Made by a program: the position numbers and the translations under genes. DNA of 64,000 nucleotides from Planctomycetota bacterium (GTDB lineage: Bacteria; Planctomycetota; Phycisphaerae; WQYP01). A model generated the notes under the pieces. It made no database searches. It saw only the letters and a program-made list of their open reading frames with translations, and was not told the DNA's origin. The stretch is taken from positions 152,936 through 216,935 of the forward strand of contig JAKAEZ010000002.1 in the NCBI GenBank assembly GCA_021819825.1, written 5' to 3'. Shown here one piece after another: positions 1-8,887 of this stretch; the stretch's first letter is position 1, and every line of letters begins with the position of its first letter.

Positions 1-2
1 TT

Positions 3-1229
3 TATGGACATGCCATCGGCCGCGCGGCACAGTTCTTGTGGCACCGCGGCATCGGCTTTGATTATGTTTCTGATAAGTTGCTGCAGCACGCGACCGTTGC
101 CAATGGACGCATCAACACACCGGGCTGCAGCTATCAGGCTATTGTCATACCGACCGCCAAATATATGCCGCCGGAGACTCTGGAAAAACTCGTCGCGTTG
201 GCCGCCTCGGGCGGGAAGGTGATTTTTGAAAATAGTATTCCTGTTGAGCCGCCGGGATTAACCGACTTGCCCACTCGACAGGCTCACATGCGAGCACTGG
301 TCGGCCGCCTCCACCTGACTGCCGGGGCATCAAATGCCCGCGGCAAGCCGCAATCCGCGAAAATCGGACAGGGAACTATTTTTGTGGGATCGCTGGCGCA
401 AGCACTGGCCGGTGCCGAAATTGCCGGTGAAACGCTGACCACACACGCCGGCCTAATGTACATACGTCGAAGCTATCAGGGCGGGCGGCATTATTTTCTG
501 GCCTATCAGGGAAAAACGCGGCTTGATACCCGCATCACGTTGGCCACACCGGCCAAGGCTGTGGTGATGATGGATCCCATGACGGGCCATTGCGCACCGG
601 CCAAGATAACGCGCGATGCGCAAGGGCGGCCGTCGCTGAACATTTCCATGCAAAGCGATACATCGCTGATACTGCGCACCTTGGACACGCCGCTGAAGGC
701 CGGTAAAACCTGGACGTTCTACAGTTCTGCCGCCCCAGCGCAACGCCTTACCGGTGTCTGGGACGTGGACTTTATTGAGGGCGGGCCGACCTTGCCGCGG
801 GGCTATGAAATCACCGAGCCTGCCTCCTGGACCCGCCATACTGATCCGGCTGCGCAATACTTCTCCGGCACAGCGCGTTATACGCTGACATTCAACGCCC
901 CGGCCGGAACCGGGCCTTGGGTGTTGAATCTGGGAAAAGTCTGCAACACCGCGCGCGTGCGGCTGAATGCCGAGAATATCGGCGCATTAATTCAGGCTCC
1001 GTATGAGCTGGTCATCCACAGCTTGAAACCGACGGATAATGTGCTGGAGGTTGAAGTTACCAACCTGCCGGCCAATCGAATCCGGTATATGGACCGTAAG
1101 CGTATGGCGTGGAAGATATTCCGCGACGCCAATTTTGTGAATATCGACTACCGCCCATTTAACGCGGCCCATTGGCCGATTATGGACTCCGGTCTCTTAG
1201 GACCGGTGACACTGTCATCCGTCGGTTGA
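3..1229 (+). CDS. C-terminal part of a GH106-like alpha-L-rhamnosidase (5' truncated by window edge)
   Basis: The reading frame is open from the first bases of the window, so the true start lies upstream and only about 408 C-terminal residues are visible. The middle resembles the Rossmann-like region of large secreted glycosidases (segment KYMPPETLEKLVALAASGGKV). The end is a jelly-roll sugar-binding module (WVLNLGKVCNTARVRLN) closing with DSGLLGPVTL, a tail typical of GH106 alpha-L-rhamnosidases. Such enzymes remove rhamnose from pectic rhamnogalacturonan. The catalytic domain is not visible, so the family rests on the C-terminus; a GH2-like enzyme is the alternative. It converges on the GH31 gene with an 17-base gap. 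Confidence 0.62.
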   Translation, partial: YGHAIGRAAQFLWHRGIGFDYVSDKLLQHATVANGRINTPGCSYQAIVIPTAKYMPPETLEKLVALAASGGKVIFENSIPVEPPGLTDLPTRQAHMRALVGRLHLTAGASNARGKPQSAKIGQGTIFVGSLAQALAGAEIAGETLTTHAGLMYIRRSYQGGRHYFLAYQGKTRLDTRITLATPAKAVVMMDPMTGHCAPAKITRDAQGRPSLNISMQSDTSLILRTLDTPLKAGKTWTFYSSAAPAQRLTGVWDVDFIEGGPTLPRGYEITEPASWTRHTDPAAQYFSGTARYTLTFNAPAGTGPWVLNLGKVCNTARVRLNAENIGALIQAPYELVIHSLKPTDNVLEVEVTNLPANRIRYMDRKRMAWKIFRDANFVNIDYRPFNAAHWPIMDSGLLGPVTLSSVG

Positions 1230-1246
1230 CCCAGCGTTTCCGTGCG

Positions 1247-3655
1247 TCAGGCACCAGGGCGGTGCAACACCACCGCATGGCCGTCATAATGCACAATCTG
1301 ATCCGGTTGGGCCGGTTCAATGCCCACGCCATGATCAGGGCCGACAAACACAATGCGGAACGTGCGATGATCAAGCATGTCCGGGAATGTGCCATGGCGT
1401 TGGCCAATGGTCAGCATTCCGGCTTTATCATCCCAGGTAAACGTGATGGTGGCGTAGGTACCCTTTTCATAATCGTAGGAATCGCCTTCATCCTCATACA
1501 GTGTGAATTCGCCGTTGGCACCGTCGTAGACGCGCAATTCTATCGGATCAGCCGGTTCCTGAGCATTCTGCACCGATGGTCCAAATGGAATAATGGATCC
1601 CGCGCGAATATACAGCGGCAGCGAATCCAGAGCCGCCGGTGCTTCGACGTGTTGGTCGCCCTTTAATTTGCGGCCGGTCCAGAAATCAATCCACTGTGTC
1701 GACTCCGGCAGATATACCTGACGTGAAACCGCCCCGGCTTTCGTGACGGGGTTGACCAGAACCGCCGGGCCAAACATGAATTGATCCGGTATGTCATAGA
1801 CGTTGGAATCGGTTCGGAAATCCATCACCAAACCCCGCAGCATGGTGTAGCCCTGATTGGTTACCATCCATGCCACGGAATAAATGTAAGGCAGGAGGTG
1901 GTAGCGCAGGCGGTCAAATTTTTCCAATATAGCCATCGCCGACGGGCCAAATCGCCACATTTCTTTCGGGTAATTGCAGCCATGCACGCGGAACATGGGA
2001 CAAAATGCCCCGAACTGGAACCAGCGAATAAAGCATTCACGGTAAACCGGATCCTGGGGATTCCCGCTTAAATAGCCGCCAATATCGGTGTTCCAATACG
2101 GGATACCGCTTAAGCAAAAATTAATTCCCGCCGGGATCTGCAACGCCAGTGTCGGCAGATTTCCCGCCACATCACCGGACCAGGTAATGGCCGAATGGCG
2201 CTGCTGCCCGGCCCATGCGGAGCGGGTTAAAATCATGACCCGTTTAACATCTGTGGTGCTGCGCTGGCCGTTATATACCGCGCCGGTGTGCATGAGCGGG
2301 TAGGCGTTGTACACAAAGGCCCCCCAGCCGGCGTAGGTTTTAACGTCAGCAAATTCGCCCCATTTTCCACCGAGTTCCGGCTCACTGGCATCAAGCCACC
2401 AGGCGTCAACGCCTTTGGAAAATAAATCTTTATTGAGAAGGGACCAGTAAAGTTTACGCGCCAGAGGATTAAAGGCATCGTAGTACGCGGTGGCGGGATT
2501 CCACATTTTGCTGCTGCCGCCGGTCAAGGGATATAAAGCCCCCGCCTTTTTGAGAAGATTATAATTACTGGATCCCGGGGCAAACTTCGCCCAGACTGAA
2601 ATCATGAAGTGCAGGTTTTTCCGGTGCAACTGGTTAATCATTTCCGTGGGCCGCGGATAACGCAGCGGATCCAGTATGTTGGAACCCCATGGATGCGGAT
2701 ACCAGTAAAACCAGTCCTGCACGATGCCATCTATGGGGATTTTTAAGGAGCGATATTCACTGGCGACACCCAGCACCTGCAACTGATTTTCATACCGATT
2801 TTTGCTTTGCCAATATCCCCACACCCACCGCCCCATCATCGGAGCAGCGCCGCTTAAATTTCGCCATTGGGCCATGGCGACGTCCAGGTCCGGGCCATAC
2901 ATAACATAGTAATCAATGACCGAACCCACATGCGAATGCCAGTTTAAAACATTTGGTTCTTTACCGGCACCTACTTTGACGACGGTCATGGCCGGATTAT
3001 CCCAGAACAGGCCATAGCCCATGCTGGACATCATAAAAGGAATGCCGATGTGTGTCGGATTGCGCTGGGCCAGATGGACAATTTCTCCCCGGTTATTGGC
3101 GACACCGCGCGGATGTTCGCCTAATCCGAAGATGGCCTCATTGGGCTGAAGGACAAATTTCTGGCGGACACGGTAGGTGGCGACATCCTTAAACTTCACC
3201 GGCAACATGCTTCGCCCGCCGCTGCTTTCCGCCAGGAACACTTTTCCATGCGCATCCAGAAATTCAACCACACCGGTAGCGCGGTCGATGCGTGCGGAAA
3301 TATATTTTGCTGAAACGACCACATGGGTCGCCGTTTTGCGCAGTTGCCAGGTGGTTTTAACCGGACCGTGGATGACCGCCAGACTTTCATGTTGCGGGTT
3401 ATCGCCGGTGGGCGAAAAAAGAACGCGAATGACCCGATCCGAGTAGACCATCACGCGCATGGCTCCATTGGCCAGCGTCAGCAGGACGCCATGGGATTCC
3501 TGCCTGATTGCGGTCACTTTTAAAGCGCCGCTGACCGCCGCCCGCTTCGCCGCCCTGGAAACCGACGCACCCGCCACCACGGTGGAAGTCGCGACCGCCG
3601 CCTTGAGAAAAATACGCCGATCCGTGGTGAGGGCCAGAAGTCCCGTTTCGCTCAT
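1247..3655 (-). CDS. Tat-exported GH31 alpha-glycosidase (alpha-xylosidase/alpha-glucosidase)
   Basis: 802 residues. The N-terminus carries a Tat-type signal (DRRIFLKAAVATSTVVAGAS), so export of the folded enzyme is expected. GH31 catalytic motifs are complete: the nucleophile lies in WWLDASEPE (Asp422) and the acid/base in TWSGDVAGN (Asp495). The preceding N-terminal beta-sandwich contains the family's FGLGEHPRG turn, and a DUF5110-like C-terminal module (ELRVYDGANGEFTLYEDEGD) follows the barrel. A Shine-Dalgarno AGGAG lies just upstream of the ATG. Known GH31 enzymes release xylose or glucose from non-reducing ends; with GH74 and a second GH31 nearby, alpha-xylosidase action on xyloglucan oligosaccharides is the likeliest role, but substrate cannot be read from sequence. 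Confidence 0.9.
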   Translation of the reverse strand: MSETGLLALTTDRRIFLKAAVATSTVVAGASVSRAAKRAAVSGALKVTAIRQESHGVLLTLANGAMRVMVYSDRVIRVLFSPTGDNPQHESLAVIHGPVKTTWQLRKTATHVVVSAKYISARIDRATGVVEFLDAHGKVFLAESSGGRSMLPVKFKDVATYRVRQKFVLQPNEAIFGLGEHPRGVANNRGEIVHLAQRNPTHIGIPFMMSSMGYGLFWDNPAMTVVKVGAGKEPNVLNWHSHVGSVIDYYVMYGPDLDVAMAQWRNLSGAAPMMGRWVWGYWQSKNRYENQLQVLGVASEYRSLKIPIDGIVQDWFYWYPHPWGSNILDPLRYPRPTEMINQLHRKNLHFMISVWAKFAPGSSNYNLLKKAGALYPLTGGSSKMWNPATAYYDAFNPLARKLYWSLLNKDLFSKGVDAWWLDASEPELGGKWGEFADVKTYAGWGAFVYNAYPLMHTGAVYNGQRSTTDVKRVMILTRSAWAGQQRHSAITWSGDVAGNLPTLALQIPAGINFCLSGIPYWNTDIGGYLSGNPQDPVYRECFIRWFQFGAFCPMFRVHGCNYPKEMWRFGPSAMAILEKFDRLRYHLLPYIYSVAWMVTNQGYTMLRGLVMDFRTDSNVYDIPDQFMFGPAVLVNPVTKAGAVSRQVYLPESTQWIDFWTGRKLKGDQHVEAPAALDSLPLYIRAGSIIPFGPSVQNAQEPADPIELRVYDGANGEFTLYEDEGDSYDYEKGTYATITFTWDDKAGMLTIGQRHGTFPDMLDHRTFRIVFVGPDHGVGIEPAQPDQIVHYDGHAVVLHRPGA

Positions 3656-4055
3656 GATATAAACTCCTATTAAGAGCGCAACGAAATTCTACACGATAAT
3701 TCGCAACTGGGAAACCATCGGCACGCGAAACCGGAATTGCCGCCGTCGGCAGGCAGAATATTCCGAAGAATTGCGACGCGACTTATTGGCTCAAAGCGGC
3801 AGCGTTGAGTTCGCAGCGGAAGTGGCATTTCATGATGCGCTAAGCTGGGGCCCGTCGCCAGTGGCCCGGTGCGTGCCATATTGGAACGGGGGCGTTCTCC
3901 GCGGCGGTGTTCCGCTTCAAACCATGGCGCTACCGCACCAGGCAGGATCCCGGCAGAACGTGCCGCCCGCGGACTTGCTTTCCCCCCGTAGCAGAGCCTA
4001 TGCTAGTAATTGTATGGTCAGTGTATATAGACTGGCCGGTATATGGAGTTATCTC
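3656..4055. other. Intergenic region between GH31 and the zinc-ribbon gene
   Basis: About 400 bases with no convincing gene. Short ORFs crossing it on either strand lack a Shine-Dalgarno and recognisable protein content. It must carry the divergent promoters of the GH31 gene (minus) and the zinc-ribbon gene (plus). Only the latter has a visible candidate. Confidence 0.6.
3975..4004 (+). promoter_or_regulatory. Candidate sigma-70 promoter for the FmdB-like gene
   Basis: TTGCTT (3975-3980) and TATGCT (3999-4004) are separated by 18 bases, about 50 bases upstream of the start codon. Both hexamers are imperfect, so this is a weak prediction. Confidence 0.3.
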
Positions 4056-4292
4056 ATGCCTATTTATGAATTTGAATGCAAAGATTGCGGCAAAACGTTT
4101 GACCATCTTGCGCCTTCTATGCAGTCTACGAATCAAAAGGCACTTTGCCCGCAATGCCAGTCCAAGAACACGATCCGTAAAGTTTCCGTCTTCGCAGTGG
4201 CTAATGCTCAGGTTTCAGGTGCGGCGATGCCCGGCGGTGCTGGAGGCGGCGGTTGCTGCTGCGGAGCCGGGGGATGTGGTTCGCATAATTGA
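4056..4292 (+). CDS. FmdB-family zinc-ribbon protein
   Basis: 78 residues beginning MPIYEFECKDCGKTFDHL. This is the classic start of the FmdB/CxxC_CxxC_SSSS regulatory zinc-ribbon family, with two CxxC pairs (CKDC near residue 8 and CPQC near residue 36). The tail is a glycine/cysteine-rich stretch (GGGGCCCGAGGCG), common in these proteins. The start at 4056 is chosen because the family begins MP-Y-F and a GGAG lies 7 bases upstream; longer in-frame starts extend into non-coding sequence. Family members are small cytoplasmic proteins of unproven, possibly regulatory, function. Confidence 0.88.
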   Translation: MPIYEFECKDCGKTFDHLAPSMQSTNQKALCPQCQSKNTIRKVSVFAVANAQVSGAAMPGGAGGGGCCCGAGGCGSHN

Positions 4293-4397
4293 AGCAAGAA
4301 AGTTTCTTGTCTTTCGCGGCGTTTCATGCTTGCTTCCCGCCATTGTTAATTTCGGTGGGTTGCTCTTTTTGATCTCTCAATTTCCAAGGAGAGCCTG

Positions 4398-4925
4398 ATG
4401 CCCACAAATATTACCGGCAAAAAAATTCTCATGTTTGTTGAGAACATATACGAGGATCTGGAACTCTGGTATCCCAAACTCCGACTGGAAGAAGCCGGCA
4501 TGACTGTCGTGCTGGCGGGACCGAAAGCCGGGATTACCTATAGTGGGAAGCACGGATATCCTGCAATATCTGACGCGGCAATTGCGGATGTAAACGGCAA
4601 CGATTTTATCGGCGTGGTTTGCGCCGGCGGTTTCGCTCCGGATAAACTGCGCCGCGATCCCAAGGTGAAATCCCTCGTGAGTCACTTCGCCAATAAGGGG
4701 CAGTTGGTTGCCGCGATTTGCCATGGCGGTTGGATTCCCATTTCTGCCGGTGTATACCGGGGCGTCCGCGTTACTAGTTCACCGGGAATTAAAGACGACT
4801 TGGAAAATGCGGGTTGTATTTGGATTGATGCACCCGCCGTGGTCGACCGACATTTTGTCTCAAGCCGAAAGCCGGACGATCTGCCGGCATTCTGCAAATC
4901 CATTTTGCAGGTACTGACGGCGTGA
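4398..4925 (+). CDS. DJ-1/PfpI family protein (class I glutamine amidotransferase-like)
   Basis: 175 residues, the usual length for the PfpI/YhbO branch. The nucleophile elbow is AAICHGGW (Cys108, His109), and an acidic residue in the early FVENIYEDLELWYP segment supplies the conserved glutamate. The C-terminal TSSPGIKDDLENAG and SSRKPDDLPAF segments match the PfpI family closely. Members act as peptidases, glyoxalase III-like hydratases or deglycases in stress protection; which applies here is unknown. A strong AAGGAGA precedes the ATG. It stands alone, about 100 bases after the zinc-ribbon gene. Confidence 0.9.
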   Translation: MPTNITGKKILMFVENIYEDLELWYPKLRLEEAGMTVVLAGPKAGITYSGKHGYPAISDAAIADVNGNDFIGVVCAGGFAPDKLRRDPKVKSLVSHFANKGQLVAAICHGGWIPISAGVYRGVRVTSSPGIKDDLENAGCIWIDAPAVVDRHFVSSRKPDDLPAFCKSILQVLTA

Positions 4926-5247
4926 AGTCTTATAATTCGGTTGATTACCGGATATATCCTCCGATTGTCCTTCAGCGGGACAATTAGGCGATGCAATGCA
5001 GCGTACCGCAGGCATCTTGCCTGCATCGGCGACACGAAAAAGCAGGCGGGATCCCGGCGCGCACCGGGACGGTAGCTACGCCATCCCTGCTTTGTGTCCA
5101 AGTATCACCAATGGTCGCGCGGTGTGTAGACCGACGACTTGCGGGGAAAATTCCCAAGCGTGAAAAACTGGCAGAAAAATCTCTGTCGCTTTTCTTTGGG
5201 CGGCGCGTTGCGTAGAATACTGAAGTGTTATTTAGGAGTCCAAAAAG
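4926..5247. other. Intergenic region with palindromic repeats
   Basis: About 320 bases without a gene. The left half holds the hairpin repeat described separately and a second inverted pair, CGGGATCCCGG followed by CCGGGACGG. The right end should contain the promoter of the IscA-type gene; a TAGAAT at 5213-5218 could be its -10 box but no good -35 box accompanies it. Confidence 0.5.
5008..5024. repeat. REP-like palindrome GCAGGCA-TCT-TGCCTGC
   Basis: A perfect 7-base stem with a 3-base loop in non-coding DNA, followed by TCGGCGACACG and a second palindromic segment up to about 5095. The composition is like the GC-rich extragenic palindromes dispersed in planctomycete genomes, but other copies cannot be counted from this window. 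Confidence 0.55.
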
Positions 5248-5577
5248 ATGGCAATTGCATTAACGGAAACAGCGGCGAGAGAAATCAAGAACATTATCAA
5301 AGATCAGGGGCTTTCTGAGCGGGCGGCCTTGCGCGTGGGCGTCAAGGGCGGCGGCTGCTCTGGATTCAGCTATGTCCTGGATTTAACTGAAGATGCCGTG
5401 GAAACCGATGAAGTCATGGAATCTCAAGGCGTCAAAGTACTGGCTGATCGGAAAAGTTATTTGTATCTCAATGGTACGGAAATTGACTTTAAAGATGAAG
5501 TCATGGGCCGCGGATTTGTGTTTAAGAATCCTAATGCCACGCACACCTGTGGCTGCGGTTCCTCGTTTAGCGCCTAA
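5248..5577 (+). CDS. iscA: IscA/ErpA-type iron-sulfur cluster assembly protein
   Basis: 109 residues, the normal family length. The three conserved cysteines are Cys37 (GGGCSGFSY) and Cys101/Cys103 in the C-terminal CGCGSSF. A-type carriers accept Fe-S clusters from the scaffold and pass them to apo-proteins in the cytoplasm. AGGAG lies 9 bases upstream of the ATG. No other isc or suf gene adjoins it, so it acts as a stand-alone carrier here and could equally be called erpA. Confidence 0.93.
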   Translation: MAIALTETAAREIKNIIKDQGLSERAALRVGVKGGGCSGFSYVLDLTEDAVETDEVMESQGVKVLADRKSYLYLNGTEIDFKDEVMGRGFVFKNPNATHTCGCGSSFSA

Positions 5578-5625
5578 GCAACTGCGCCACATGAGTCCCT
5601 GATGTGCGATGCGATCCAATTTTTC

Positions 5626-5646
5626 AATGCCGGCCAAGCCGGCATT
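5626..5646. terminator. Hairpin between convergent genes
   Basis: AATGCCGGC - CAA - GCCGGCATT is a perfect 9-base stem with a 3-base loop, located between the iscA-type gene and the converging SPOR lipoprotein gene. No clear T-run follows on either strand, so it may be a weak bidirectional terminator or another extragenic palindrome. Confidence 0.5.
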
Positions 5647-5752
5647 GATGCGTAGGATTCTTCTGCAAGCGTTTGGGGCCTGCGGTTTTATATAAAATAA
5701 ATCAGTTCAAAAATGCACCGCCTTACTTCAAAAGTGGCGGTGTACCTTAACA

Positions 5753-6523
5753 TTATGGCACAATGATCACTTGAGGAATGCGCTCTGCGGCGGTGCCGCG
5801 CGCGGCCATGGCAGCGGAATAGGTCATGTAGACGCCACCCTGCACCAGAAACAGGGTTGTGCCCGCAACCAAGTGCGGCATTACCGCCGCCTGTAAGCCT
5901 TGTGCCTTCAGTGCGGCCGCCTGCTTCCATGCGGCCGGAGCGTTATTCCATGCACCAAATTGCAGAGTAAAGTGATTCATGGACAATCGTTGTAGAGCAC
6001 TTTTAGCCAAGGGCGACTGCGGAAAATTAGCAACTAATTGATCCAGATATTGCCGGGCGGCATTCCAGTGGCCGGTATTTTCCAGTGACGTTCCCAAGCG
6101 ATAAAGCATTCGTTGATCGGGCTGGGCGGATGGGTCCACAGAGAGCGAATTTCTATAATCCGTGGCGGCGCGATTGAACCGAGCCTGTACATAAGAAATA
6201 TCACCCAGCGCTTTGTAAGATTTTCCCTGTAGATCCGGGCGTTGAGAATGGCTGATCGCCAAGCGGTAATCCCGGGCAGCCAAAGCTAATTCAGCCTGGT
6301 GTTCTTCAGAAATGGCGGCAAGGTAATATGCCTCGGCCAAATTCCGCCCGGTGGTATCCTGGGCAATATAGGCCCGCGCGGTAGTTTCGGCGGCCATAAA
6401 TTGTCCCTGCTGATAGGCCTGATACCCCGAAGCCAAACTCGTGGTTTGCGAGGGCGGCGCAGCACAGCCTGAAATCAGACCGATGGTGGTAAGAATTCCC
6501 AGTCCGAACATCCATTTTCGCAT
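5753..6523 (-). CDS. TPR-containing lipoprotein with C-terminal SPOR domain
   Basis: 256 residues from the ATG at 6523. This start is chosen because it begins a lipoprotein signal, MRKWMFGLGILTTIG, with lipobox LISGC (Cys20), and GGAG lies 8 bases upstream. The middle is alpha-helical TPR-like (residues about 30-180, repeats such as AYQQGQFMAAETTARAYI). The end is a SPOR-like domain (FTLQFGAWNNAPAAWKQ ... FLVQGGVYMTYSAAMAA), which in other bacteria binds denuded peptidoglycan at division sites. It follows rplS by 40 bases and is probably co-transcribed with the ribosomal operon. Envelope or division role inferred. Confidence 0.8.
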   Translation of the reverse strand: MRKWMFGLGILTTIGLISGCAAPPSQTTSLASGYQAYQQGQFMAAETTARAYIAQDTTGRNLAEAYYLAAISEEHQAELALAARDYRLAISHSQRPDLQGKSYKALGDISYVQARFNRAATDYRNSLSVDPSAQPDQRMLYRLGTSLENTGHWNAARQYLDQLVANFPQSPLAKSALQRLSMNHFTLQFGAWNNAPAAWKQAAALKAQGLQAAVMPHLVAGTTLFLVQGGVYMTYSAAMAARGTAAERIPQVIIVP

Positions 6524-6563
6524 GAGCGGTTCTCCATGAACCCAGTCGGATCGCAACGGCTCA

Positions 6564-6980
6564 TCAGGCCTGTGGCGCGGGGGCGGCCGGGGCGGCAACG
6601 GGCGCTTCCGCCGGCTTATCAGATGGAACCATGGGTGCTCCCTCCTTTAAGCGGGTGGCCTTGCCGGTTAGATCGCGAAGATAATAAAGCTTAGCGCGGC
6701 GAATCTTGCTCTTCCGACGCACCTCCAGCTTTTCAATTTTCGGAGAATGCACGGGGAAAATACGTTCCACGCCTTCGTTGTTGACGATCCGGCGGACGGT
6801 AAACGTCCCGCTGATGCCCGCACCTTTGCGCGAGATCACCGTTCCGGAGAAAACCTGAATACGTTCTTTGTCACCTTCCACAATGCGGCAGTGCACATCC
6901 ACAAGATCGCCGATGGCGAATTGCGGCGGCTTGGCCAGCAGGTGTTTGGATTCAACATGACTAAGTAGTGCATTACGCAT
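6564..6980 (-). CDS. rplS: 50S ribosomal protein L19
   Basis: 138 residues. Matches L19 throughout: FAIGDLVDVHCRIVEGDKERIQ, FSGTVISRKGAGISGTFTVR and KSKIRRAKLYYLRDL. The start at 6980 gives the family-like MRNALLSHVE with GGAG 6 bases upstream; a longer frame to 7031 is not needed. An alanine/proline-rich tail of about 25 residues (PAEAPVAAPAAPAPQA) extends beyond the usual L19 end. L19 sits at the 30S-50S interface. Third gene of the rpsP-trmD-rplS operon. Confidence 0.97.
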   Translation of the reverse strand: MRNALLSHVESKHLLAKPPQFAIGDLVDVHCRIVEGDKERIQVFSGTVISRKGAGISGTFTVRRIVNNEGVERIFPVHSPKIEKLEVRRKSKIRRAKLYYLRDLTGKATRLKEGAPMVPSDKPAEAPVAAPAAPAPQA

Positions 6981-7063
6981 GGATAACTCCAATTCGGATA
7001 TTGATTCCCGGTTCCGTTTACCCGGGGGCATTGATTTGCCGCGGGGTCATTATTTTCCGCCCC

Positions 7064-7768
7064 TCACCGGGGTGGCAATAAATCCGGTCTACGCTGACCG
7101 GTTCGTTGCCTGGATTGTTGTGCCCGCCATCGGGCGATGGCTGCATGATCGCCGGAAGTTAAAATTTCCGGCACTTCAAGGCCCTGATAATTTCGCGGGC
7201 GGGTATAGTGGGGATATTCCAATCCACCGCTGATTTCCGCATCCGCAATCGCAAACGATTCCGCCCCGGCGCTGGCGTGATCACCCAGCACGCCGGGAAT
7301 TAAACGGATCACCGCATCGAGAACGACCATGGCCGGTAATTCACCGCCTGACAGCACATAATCGCCGATGCTTATTTCCATTGGATTAAGCACCTGCCTG
7401 ATCCGCTCATCAAACCCTTCATAATGGCCGCAAACCAGCAACAGCCGGGGCTTGCCTGCCAGCTCATGCCCCAAAGCCTGATCCATTTTCCGGCCCTGCG
7501 GGCATAATAGAATCCGCGTGGCGGGTGCAGAATCCATGGCTTCAATAGCCGATACCGCATCCAGCACCGGTTGGCACATCAGCACCATACCCGGGCCGCC
7601 GCCAAAAGGCCTATCATCCACTTTTCGGTGCGGATCCGTGGTGTAATCCCGCAACTGATGCAGATGATAACGGGCCAGCGATTTTTCTGCAGCCCGCTTA
7701 AGAATGCTGCTTCCCAATAAACCGGGAAACATTTCCGGAAAAAGCGTAAGGATATCGACGCGCATCAT
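7064..7768 (-). CDS. trmD: tRNA (guanine-N1-)-methyltransferase
   Basis: 234 residues. TrmD motifs are intact: [10 protein letters not shown] at the start, GGGPGM, the trefoil-knot S-adenosylmethionine site [11 protein letters not shown] and [15 protein letters not shown]. The enzyme methylates G37 next to the anticodon and prevents frameshifting. Two consecutive ATGs (7768 and 7765) are possible starts; an upstream in-frame alternative at 7783 is less likely. It lies 50 bases after rpsP with no rimM between them. Confidence 0.96.
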   Translation of the reverse strand: MMRVDILTLFPEMFPGLLGSSILKRAAEKSLARYHLHQLRDYTTDPHRKVDDRPFGGGPGMVLMCQPVLDAVSAIEAMDSAPATRILLCPQGRKMDQALGHELAGKPRLLLVCGHYEGFDERIRQVLNPMEISIGDYVLSGGELPAMVVLDAVIRLIPGVLGDHASAGAESFAIADAEISGGLEYPHYTRPRNYQGLEVPEILTSGDHAAIARWRAQQSRQRTGQRRPDLLPPR

Positions 7769-7805
7769 CGTTTTAACCCGCAATGCGGCCGAGCCACCAA
7801 CGCCC

Positions 7806-7822
7806 CTGATTTAGCAAATCAG
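7806..7822. other. Small hairpin between rpsP and trmD
   Basis: CTGATTT - AGC - AAATCAG forms a perfect 7-base stem that overlaps the rpsP stop codon. It could attenuate transcription or protect the rpsP mRNA end; there is no T-run. Confidence 0.4.
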
Positions 7823-8103
7823 GCCGAAACGCCGGCGGGATTGGCCGCCGCTGCGCCCGAATCCGTGGCGGTTTTCAGCAATCCGGCCACCGTATCGCTG
7901 GGCAACGCACCAACTTTAATCCAATGCTCTACCCGCGCTTTGTTGACCACCACGCGCCGTGCGGGGTCTTTGGCAATGGGATCATAATAGCCCAATTCTT
8001 CAATGACCTTGCCATCCCGCGGAGAGCGGTGATCCACCGCATTTATACGCCAGAATGCGCGATTTTTACGACCAAAGCGTTTTAACCGAATTTTTACTGC
8101 CAC
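7819..8103 (-). CDS. rpsP: 30S ribosomal protein S16
   Basis: 94 residues from a GTG start at 8103. The GTG is chosen because it yields the universal S16 start (M)AVKIRLKRFGRKNR and has GAGG 6 bases upstream; the longer open frame to 8157 adds unrelated residues. SPRDGKVIEELGYYDP and VEHWIKVGALPSDTVAGLL are typical. A short alanine-rich tail (SGAAAANPAG) follows. First gene of the operon with trmD and rplS. Confidence 0.96.
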   Translation of the reverse strand: MAVKIRLKRFGRKNRAFWRINAVDHRSPRDGKVIEELGYYDPIAKDPARRVVVNKARVEHWIKVGALPSDTVAGLLKTATDSGAAAANPAGVSA

Positions 8104-8259
8104 GCGATACCTCGTTTGCCTGCCGGATGAATTTACCTGATCCGCTCCAGGCACCACGCACCGGAGATCGACATCGGATTTTTCATCAGCCCGATGGCGG
8201 GAACCGCTGTTCCCGACCCATCGGTAAACCCAAGATATTACCCGCCAACGCCAAGGCTT

Positions 8260-8778
8260 TCAAGCGACAAGCGGCATTATTTGACAGCAGGCGTGGTATT
8301 TTTTGGGGCCAAAGATGGAAATAACGCTAAATTCAAGGAAAAATTGCGCCTTGCCTTTGGCACCGATGTTGCGAACATGATCCCGGCTGTAGGCGGCGGC
8401 GACCTCCACGTTGTCCCCACCAAGCAGTAAACCGTCGGCATTGAAAAATGGCACCTGGTAATCACCTTTCATGGCACAATTGACGGGCAATCCGGCATAC
8501 AGGGGATGGCTGCGGACAAAAATCCAATTGCCCATCCAACAAACTTCCGCGCGCTGCCGTGCCCCGCGCACGCGCAATAACACTTTTTTACCCGTGAACG
8601 ATTCGGGAACATTCAGGTGCGTCCACCACCATGACACGCCGAAATACGCGCCGCAACGAACTTCGGGGTCATCCCACGCGAAAAATATTCGTTGTTCTGA
8701 TAAGATGGTCGCACCCGCTCCTGTCAGCAGGGCAAGTTCCAGAAAGTCCCGACGTGCCAGGTTTTGTTTACGAGTCAT
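8260..8778 (-). pseudogene. Probable truncated secreted glycosidase (signal plus sugar-binding module only)
   Basis: 172 residues from an ATG at 8778 with a very strong AGGAGG 6 bases upstream. The start looks like a Tat signal (LARRDFLELALLTGAG) followed by a GH2-type jelly-roll: YFGVSWWWTHLNVPESF, GKKVLLRVRGARQRAEVCWMGN. In GH2 or GH106 proteins this module precedes a catalytic barrel, which is missing here. The last 25 residues (ISIFGPKKYHACCQIMPL) look unrelated, suggesting that the original frame was lost. It could also be a small stand-alone binding protein. Confidence 0.5.
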
Positions 8779-8887
8779 GAATACCTCCTGTGATAAGATC
8801 TTTTCGGCACCTGGAGGCACGCACTATTTCACAATGCCTGGCGCTTGTACAAGATGTCAAATGCGAATATTGACCCGCGGTAAAATA

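Noticed and set aside
1172..1666. 164-residue plus-strand ORF at the end of the GH106-like gene
   Set aside because: Mostly antisense to the GH31 gene and without a ribosome-binding site.
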